DNA of 64,000 nucleotides from Dryococelus australis (Eukaryota; Arthropoda; Insecta; Phasmatodea; Phasmatidae): positions 289,674,966-289,738,965 of the forward strand of contig CM057009.1 in the NCBI GenBank assembly GCA_029891345.1, read 5' to 3'. This document shows positions 56,654 to 64,000 of the stretch, one piece after another. Made by a program: the position numbers and the translations under genes. The notes below the pieces were generated by a model, which saw only the letters and a program-made list of their open reading frames with translations, ran no database searches and was not told the origin of the DNA. The stretch's first letter is position 1, and each line of letters opens with the position of its first letter.

Positions 56654-57060
56654 TGAGTATGATTGGGCTAAAAGAGGAGAAGTGCCGCTACTCTAGTAGT
56701 GGATTTTGGTAGGGAGAATATCTCTAGCTCCTCTGTAGCCGGTGTTTCGATTGAAGGTACATATTGTGGTGGGGTTCACTGTCGACAATAAAGTTTTCTG
56801 ATGGGGACAGTATACTCAGGCCGTCCTCTATTGAATGTATAGCATGGTTGAAGCTCCAGAGGCCTACTGCGATATTGTAGAGAGAGGGAGGAGGGTATCT
56901 TCATGGTCTTTGGATCACTCTTGAGTTTTGATGCTTGATTAGGAGATTGTGGAAGTGAGTGTGTGTTGGGGTGGGATTGGAGTTGACAAAGTATATCGGC
57001 GATATAACTATTGGTTCTTTGGTAACTAAGATCAATCCCCAGTGGCACGGAGCGATGAGT
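55322..57060. other. Non-coding stretch, possible retroelement leader
   Basis: No reading frame has family features. It contains a (GA)n microsatellite at 56623-56649. Composition (G- and T-rich plus strand, gtgagtggtgtcagcgc near 55760) resembles an LTR or 5' leader, but no paired repeat was found inside the window. Confidence 0.4.
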
Positions 57061-59335
57061 AAGATCTTAAAGTTTAAACAAAGATTTAAAGGTACATTTT
57101 GGGTGAATATGATGTTTTAAAGTCTTATACTGTTGTAAAATGGCGAAGTAGTGTATTCTTATGAAGCCATTTTTAAAAGAGTCTTTCAGCCCTGTTTTAA
57201 AGTGAAAGGAGGAAAAGGGTACAAAGACTTATAGTTTCTAGTACTATTATACGGAATTGAGCTGCTTTTAAAATATTTTAAATTCATTGTTGATCTGTTT
57301 ATGAGGACTTTGTATTGTTTTGAAATTATTAGTTTGGTTGATACCTTTTATGAAGTATTAAAATATAAAGGATGGTGTAGGGTGCAAGAAGGAAGTTTCT
57401 GGGCTTTGAAATCCATTTACTGGGTATTTTATGAGTTCGTTATTGTGTGTTCGAAAAATGGAATTGTATATTTTAATATAGGGTAAATATATGTAGGTAT
57501 GATTTATGTTCAGTAAATATGTGATTGAAACAGGATTCGTGTGTTTTCAGTGTAGAGTTTTTAAACATTGTTTCCCAATTTGATTATGTTTTGGACGAAA
57601 TGTGTGCCACTATTTATACAATGTTTACTCTCACTCTGTTTGTTTTTTATATTTTGGAGATACTTTGTTTATGGAAAACACCTCTTACTGTCTTTTCCTT
57701 TAAGTGATAGTGTAGGAAGGAAGGGTTGAGGTTGATTTGGGCCAACAGTGCAAAACACTGGGGGTTCACAATTTAGGTTCACAAATTAATAACCGCATAA
57801 AAGTTAAAAAATTTCAAACAGAAATTCCTAAATAATTTTAAAAATCAACAGCATATGTCTGTAAATTTTCTCACATTCTGTGTAAGTTTCCAAATAGTTC
57901 TGCTTTTAAATCACATGTCTTGTTTTCCAAGGAGATACAGATAATAAATTGTATTGTGCTTGTTCTAATTTTTGCAGAAATGTGTACTTCGTATAATCAT
58001 ATATAAGCATACCACAGCTATTGTCAGGCTTGGTTATAACAATTACAAAATTTGTTAATATGGTCCAGAAATATAAGAAAACCCCTCTAGTTTTGAACAC
58101 TTCTACACCCTACGCTAACGTTCAATAAGATAAATAATCTACTAAGACAACAAAACACCTGCCAAACTAATATTTCTGCTGTGTTGCAAAGTATTAGGAT
58201 GGTTAAACAACATTTAAACAACAAAATAATTGCTTTCACTCATCTAACAATCTACGCATTAATTTTAAAATCATCTTTGTAGGGGCTAAAGTCGGAATAA
58301 TATTAAAGATAACATAAAAATCAGGTATAAATATAAATTAATGTCAAATTAAATTTTTTCACCGTATACACACAAATGTTTTGTTGGCTCATAAAAATTT
58401 GTTCTGTCAGTTTAAATATGTTATCAGTGAAACTGAAAATGATTGTTATTTCAATGAAAATAGGAAGAATAATTTTTTCCTCGGCATATTCAAGAAGATA
58501 ATCAGAATTGTGTCATATGCACTGATTTCTTAATAAACATATCATGTAATTGTCCTACCATGTGTACCAGAGTTGATTTGAAATGTTAAAATAACATTGG
58601 AAAATTTGGTGCACGAAATGGGGGAAAAAAATTTAAACAAATATGTTTGTTCGGTAAATTGATGCAGAATAAACGATATTTGTCCCTGCATATGAAAAAA
58701 TATGGTTGCGTTAAGAAATTAATAAAAAAATATTAACATTAATCATTCACGTATGATCTCCAGTAAAAATATACGTGATGTATACCGCAATACTAAAATA
58801 AAATGACCTAAATTTTTAATTTCGGTCTTATTGTATGCGAGTGTGTCAATTATAATTTTAAGCAGCTATAGATTATTTAAATGTAAGTGTATTTATAACA
58901 GTCGATATTTTCATAAATTCATAAATTTGGGTATTTAAACATAAATATGGTCGTTGAGAATAGTTAAAGATAGCAAAAATCGCTCGAAATTTTACGGCAA
59001 CAATGCGGTATCTTCTCTGAACACTGCTCTATTGAAATTATGTCTCCGCTTAGAATTCTGAGGAAACAGAATACTCGCAAATATTGTATGTGATTTTGTC
59101 CATTGATGTTGCAATGTTAAGGCCAGGCGAAACCGTGAGAGGGGAATTTTTTTTACTGTTGAGGCCCTTTAAAACACTTCTCCAACGTACAAATTCCACT
59201 AAAATTATATTTCTATATTTTTTCCCAAACAGCTAACAAGAAATGGATTTCATCTCAGAGCTCCCGAGTTCATGGACAAAGAAACAGAGGTCGCTTGTGT
59301 AAATGCTTAAAGAAGTCTTAGAGTATTTACTGGTA
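57061..59335. other. AT-rich non-coding stretch
   Basis: I see no gene, RNA gene or mobile-element end here. Open frames up to 66 codons are expected by chance. Confidence 0.6.
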
Positions 59336-59755
59336 AAGACTGTCCACAATAAAGTGAGCACTTTTGAAATAAACCTTAGAAAAATGTCACTATCCTTACC
59401 TGCATAAATTTTAACGGGCGCACTGAGTGACATGCGCCCATTGAAGTTGGTAACGATGAATGGAAAGTAGTTCCATATCTTAACGTCGTATAAGAATTGT
59501 CAGGCAACATTTGTGATTATTGAAATAATTTATTTTGCTTTCTGTTTTATTAATGCATTGAAGTGTAAAAATAAGCAGTTATGCAAAACCCTTTCTTTTG
59601 TAATAGTTACACAATTGCACTTGACCGACGCTTGAATAAAGTGACGAGGCCAATGGCAATGTTAATTTTACATAAGGTGGAAGAATACACATTGTGCATA
59701 CAAGTAGATCTTAAGCAGGGCTTTCAGAAGTGCTTATTTTACCATGAACAGCCTA
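59336..59755. mobile_element. MITE, TA-flanked, copy 3 of 3 (diverged)
   Basis: Left end aagactgtccacaataaag then tgagcacttttgaa, right end ttcagaagtgcttatttt then accatgaacagccta. TA lies on both sides (59334-59335 and 59756-59757). At 420 bp it is longer than the two other copies and its left end is more mutated. An open frame within it is not conserved. Confidence 0.75.
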
Positions 59756-59964
59756 TAGTGCCGTATAGACTGCAGACAGGCCCTGCAAAGGTAACAGCTA
59801 GGATCACCTATTTTTAGTCTAATTTACACGCTGGCTACATATAAATATAGCACGCGCATTTCTAATACTTCCCTTTGGTCGTTTTCTGCGTGTATTTGTG
59901 ATGAGAGGCATTTTGTTACGCGACTGAGCCAATGAGAATTAAGTTACTCCGTTATTAAACGTCC

Positions 59965-60233
59965 GTGAGTGAGTGAAGTGGGTGATGATATTAGGGGCGG
60001 ATTCTAACATTGATGTCTTCAGAGACGATGTGGGTGAAGCGAAGTTAGTGTGGATCAGCGCCGGAATGCAATGATGGGGTAGACGGCAGATACCCCTAGA
60101 GAACCCGCCGACCAGCGGCATCGTCCGGCACGAATCCAAAATGCCAAAATCCTTGGGGCTACCCCTCCGGGAATCGAATCCTGTTCGCCTTGGTGGGAGG
60201 CGAGCAACCTAACCAGTAAGCCACCGCGACCCC
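59965..60233 (-). mobile_element. tRNA-headed SINE, copy C, with target duplication
   Basis: The clearest copy of the family. A perfect 10-bp target duplication ttaaacgtcc flanks it (59955-59964 and 60234-60243). In element orientation the head is ggggtcgcggtggcttactgg, followed by ttaggttgctcgcc, and the B box ggattcgattcccgg. The body shares gccggacgatgccgctggtc and gcgggttctct with the other copies. It ends ttcactcactcac. Confidence 0.9.
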
Positions 60234-60243
60234 TTAAACGTCC

Positions 60244-61560
60244 ATGTTTAGCGGGCATGCAAGTAAGCCGAGCAGCGAATAAAGCCCTCAAATCTGGAAA
60301 GCGGAGCTAAGCCAATGTGTTTGGCAGCACAACTAGCACCGGAAAATTTCCGTGGAAAACAGGAGCCTTTGGTAAGAGCTGAGCGAATATTAGGTTTAAA
60401 ATGGCAAAATAAAATGCAGGAATGGTTGGTTACATGAATAAATTATATCCTCGCATTTTTTATAAAAAAAAAACTGTTATGTACACATTATACTACAAAG
60501 TGGAAGAAAAAAAAAGCGTAGTTAAATCTCATTCCTCTTTAACGTAACGCAATTGATTTATGAAGTCCTCTTTTTCTGCATTTGGTCGGCTCATTCATTC
60601 GATGTTAGTTCAGCGAGACGACATTCTACACTTTGGCGTAAAATAAAAAAATAAAAATGCTCGCATCTATATATCCAGAGCATTGCGGAACGGGCGAAAA
60701 TAAACAGTAACTCGTTTCGCTCAGCGAAACGAATAACGCTTGATAAGCCGTAATTCCTGTACGTATATTAAAATTTAAATCTCAACAAGCATAGTCAAAC
60801 CAGGTCAGCATTTATGTATATATTAAACAACCAGTTCCTTAGGGAGCTACATTCACGAATTAATACAAATATTAATAAACGCAAAGGCAGGTAATATTTA
60901 CATACAATTATAAGTTGCAACCTCTTTCAACCACGTAGTTTCTCCTACGTGATTTATCATCCTATAGGAGGAAAATGAGTCAAAGATTATCATTAGTGAC
61001 TAGAGACCTAAAAAATTCTTGTGTTCAATTAGTAAAATAACATATACTTTGTACAGCTAATTTTACATAAAGCGGTGTTAAATGACTATTACTATGTAGC
61101 AGAAAATAAACTGCAACATTTGTATAATTTCGCTCTAACGCAATTGAATGTACACGGACATGGCAATCGTATTTTCGCAACTGTGTGGGTTTATTTTCTC
61201 GCTAACACAAAAGTAAAATAGCAGATTCACTGCAATTGTAATTACACAGTTTCTGTACATTTTTCACTGTTTTGCTAAGCAATTTGACTGTCAGAATATG
61301 TCCTTTTACAATTGCGTCATGTTAATTCATATACTTTGTATATGTATATTTTTATTATTTCCATGTTATTTCACTCCGTTTTTCTAACTCGGTTGTTTAT
61401 CAGAGTTATAATATGTTATCTCCAAAACGTGGGAATCAATCATCTTCAATTTTTTTTTTTTTGGCGAGCCCCCAAATCTCACTACGCCAACGTGAGCACC
61501 TTCGCAGTTCTGTGTGCCCTCAGGCATGCATGTTAGTAGCTAAGACGGTCGGAGAATGGG
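60244..61560. other. Non-coding stretch
   Basis: AT-rich, with A-runs at 60460-60472 and 60506-60516. No gene is supported. Confidence 0.55.
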
Positions 61561-61821
61561 ATGCATCTCAGGGAAAGCCCTTTACGCTTTAGGTCGGGTT
61601 TAATTAATAAAATGGGCGCATGCATCGCGGCTATAGCAGGGTTGTCTGGTGCCATGACCGCAATTGTATCCATGGACACACCCCGAAAGAAGAAGGGTCT
61701 AGTAAGGGGCATAGAAAACGAGGCAAAGCGGAGAGGGCCTGGAGAAAACTATGTGAAAGTCGTGGAGGATAAATGTAATGCCGTTATTGGATTAGGGCTG
61801 GAGAAAGTAGGGTGGTGTTAG
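61561..61821 (+). CDS. Unrecognised 86-codon ORF, low confidence
   Basis: The frame has a Gly/Ala-rich hydrophobic stretch (Ala-Cys-Ile-Ala-Ala-Ile-Ala-Gly-Leu-Ser-Gly-Ala-Met) followed by a Lys/Arg-rich segment. Base composition is higher in G than the surroundings. No family is recognised. It could be an exon or a repeat-internal frame. Confidence 0.15.
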   Translation: MHLRESPLRFRSGLINKMGACIAAIAGLSGAMTAIVSMDTPRKKKGLVRGIENEAKRRGPGENYVKVVEDKCNAVIGLGLEKVGWC

Positions 61822-62570
61822 TGTGCGAAGATAGACTTTGTGAATGTGATGCAGAGTGAAATGAAATGAGGTCGTATCTAGGTTGATAACCAGGGTCGCG
61901 CTATGCGGCCCTGGTGGTGGGGGACAGAACTGAGCCACCCACCTGACAGATGCCAGCCATCTCTCTGTAGCACAGGAAAGAGTGTTAATGTGTTACAGGC
62001 AATTACAAGAAACTTTAAACTAGAGGTAATATTTCTATCACCTTGTATGTGACCTCGCGTGCAGCTGTGGGTAGAGGTGTGTTAGTGTATGTCAATGGAG
62101 GTGTGAGTGAGTGTTAGTGTAGTGTTGGTGTGCCACTCCACCTCCCTCACCAGCCTCTGCAGAGCGCACCCTACGCCACATGCCATCTCACTGCTAGCCA
62201 ATCTCTGGAGTTGTTGCTGACCAACTTCCAGAACCTTTGTACGGCTGTGTATGCTGCGAGTGACTGCCTTGGAATCTGCAGTGGCGACGGGTCATGCATA
62301 CAAACAGCTGTTGGATGTGAGAAGCTTTGTAGCACATGTGTGAGTGGTGCAGTTTGGGTGCAATGTGAATCACAGGACCATCTCCGAGCCGAATACTGCA
62401 CAGAGCCTGCTTCGCCCTGTTCTGTGATCACATAGTGCTTCGCTAATTTGTGATAGTTATTTTGTCAAAGAATGTATTTTGAGTTAATTGTATCGCAGAA
62501 TTACGGGTTTCCGGGATAAATTTGTTAGTCGGATACATAACTGAGAGCCTGTATTGCGGGTTTCGGTGTT
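61822..62570. other. Non-coding or unknown; two overlapping frames
   Basis: Frames 62130-62435 (plus) and 62171-62431 (minus) overlap on opposite strands, so at most one could be real and neither shows a motif. An imperfect ccagggtcgcgctatgcggccctgg hairpin lies at about 61890-61915. Confidence 0.35.
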
Positions 62571-63475
62571 TTAAGGCAGCCTGTGAGCTAAAATGCTTTT
62601 AGGCCGCTTATATTTATGAGTCTCGTCAGGTTCATAATCGCCGAGACTAGATATTTTCGGGTTGGCATGTGTGGCACACTCATTGTAAAATTTTTCCGCC
62701 ATTTTGACGAAGTGCTCGTCTAGTTTTCGATTTTGAGTTCGTTATGCAGATCTGTAATGGGGCAGTATTTAGGTGCGTCTGCCGCAATTCGCAGGCGTTT
62801 ATTTTGCACAATCTGCAGTCTCTTGATATGTGTTTTAGCTGCATGGCCCCATGTGGACTCAGCATATGTTATAACAGGCCGTATGAGCATGTTATATAGC
62901 AATATTGCTGTGTTTTGTGTTATGGTACTTCGCCTATTAAGTATAGGGTATAAGGCGGAGAGTCTGGCGTATGCACTTACGCATTTGGCGCCTATATGTG
63001 CTTTCCAGGCCAACTTTCTGTCCATATGTACGTCTAGATATTTAACTACATCTTTATGGGGTATGGGTTTGCCAAATAAAGTGATTTGTGGACGATTCGC
63101 AGCTTGGGATAGTGCCCTGCGCGTGAAAACGATCGCCTCGCTTTTCTCGATATTGATTTTAATCCGCCGTTTCGTGTAATATTCTTGAAAGGCTGTTAAG
63201 GCAGTTTGTAATCGTCGTATTGCTATGCCAAGGTTGTGTGAGCGGCTAAATATGACAGTGTCATCGGCATAGCAAACGAATTGCACCTGCCGGTGGTCTG
63301 GTTTCGGTAAATCTTATATATGAAGATTAAATAAAACTTGGCCAAGTGTACTTTCTTGAGGCACTCCAGCATAAATGGTTTTACTCTCTGATTTTGCCCC
63401 TTCGCAGAGGACAGAAAAGGTCATGCGATTCAAATAACTGGCTAATAATTTAATATAGCAATCAGGGTGGGGGGA
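62571..63475 (-). pseudogene. Jockey-like non-LTR reverse transcriptase, 3' fragment
   Basis: The minus strand encodes the second half of a reverse transcriptase. Upstream of 63286 lie Ala-Gly-Val-Pro-Gln and Leu-Phe-Asn-Leu in broken frames. The catalytic Tyr-Ala-Asp-Asp is at about 63268-63257. The 188-codon frame 62720-63286 continues with thumb motifs (Lys-Ile-Asn-Ile-Glu-Lys-Ser-Glu-Ala-Ile, Leu-Tyr-Asn-Met-Leu-Ile-Arg-Pro). A one-base frame change near 62718 leads into a C-terminal tail ending at a stop (62571-62573). Sequence before about 63475 is not reverse transcriptase, so the element is 5'-truncated, as is usual for LINEs. Confidence 0.85.
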
Positions 63476-64000
63476 CTATTATGTTCGATATAGAATACGT
63501 AGTTATATACAAAAGCCAGCATATTCCATCAGTGGGAAATAAGTTTTCCTTTTGAACACACACAAGGAGTTCCAAGTAGTTCTACTCCATACCTCTAGAT
63601 CGCATATTTTGTAATTATATTTGAATTGACAGGAACATTTTTGTAAAATTACTAACACTGTGCTCGTTTTAGCAAATTACGCATATAAATGCAAAAATAT
63701 CTAAAAATTTGTAGGTACACAGATACACACATAGGTACACAGATACTCCAGACTGTAATGCAAGTTTACACACACACGCGCGCGCGCGCAGTCATTGTAA
63801 AAATTACACAATTGAATATGTAAAACTATAGAATGACATTGGGTCTTCATACAAACGACTACGGAGCTGTAAAAATACTTAACTCAAGGTTCTAATACAG
63901 TAAGTGGGTGTATTCTTACACATACTACTAATGTGTAAATTAACCCCAACATTGTGTTTAAAAAGTCATACATTAACGCATTTTTACTAAAGATATGTAT
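63476..64000. other. Non-coding, with (CA/CG)n microsatellite
   Basis: A (CACACG)n-type run lies at 63768-63790. No gene is seen to the window end. Confidence 0.6.

Noticed and set aside
62130..62435. Cys-containing frame and its opposite-strand partner
   Set aside because: Two overlapping frames on opposite strands, neither with a known domain.

Overview
The window looks like transposon-dominated nuclear DNA from an insect, possibly a large-genome polyneopteran (that last part is inference). It is AT-rich, with many microsatellites, tRNA-headed SINEs, Ty3/gypsy, jockey and pogo relics, and a Polinton/adintovirus-like relic. I see no complete host gene, no rRNA, no CRISPR array and no prokaryotic gene layout. 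Nearly all coding sequence is decayed mobile-element sequence with stops and frameshifts.

Layout. 1-14 kb is mostly non-coding, with a pair of about 350-bp dispersed repeats (1871-2240, 5621-5995), tRNA-headed SINEs, tandem arrays (9.1-10.2 kb, 11.4-11.8 kb), a MITE with a clean TA duplication (12502-12725) and weak promoter-like patches. 14.4-19.3 kb is repeat DNA rich in a GCCGCCATNTTGG-type motif, with an 82-bp minisatellite full of CCAAT boxes. At 19.3-20.2 kb two decayed plus-strand coding pieces resemble proteins seen in arthropod Polinton-like elements. A pogo-family DNA transposon with both terminal inverted repeats occupies 20621-23288, and a second copy of the same MITE lies at 24124-24361.

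The main subject is 24.4-55.2 kb. A Polinton (Maverick)/adintovirus-like element supplies integrase with chromodomain and a DUF8207-like gene (24.4-26.2 kb, minus). On the far side it supplies a packaging ATPase and zinc-finger gene (51.9-52.9 kb, minus) facing a basic membrane-active-type protein, an adenovirus-type cysteine protease, a penton/minor-capsid-like protein and the first codons of a capsid-like protein (53.2-55.24 kb, plus). The two halves are separated by a structure of about 25 kb made of two long inverted arms (26.7-35.3 kb and 43.9-51.8 kb). The arms carry 117-bp tandem satellites, tRNA-like units, and a zinc-finger gene piece with an acidic ORF. The acidic ORF and adjoining finger are about 96-98% identical between arms, while other arm sequence is about 80-87% identical. 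A decayed Ty3/gypsy element with 1.27-kb LTRs (35269-43878) sits where the arms meet.

55.3-64 kb is largely featureless, apart from a third MITE copy, a SINE with a 10-bp target duplication, and the 3' part of a jockey-like reverse transcriptase (62571-63475, minus).

In a working Polinton-like element, the integrase would insert the DNA, the ATPase would package it, the protease would mature the capsid, and the penton and major capsid proteins would build the shell. Here all of these are broken and no intact polymerase is visible.
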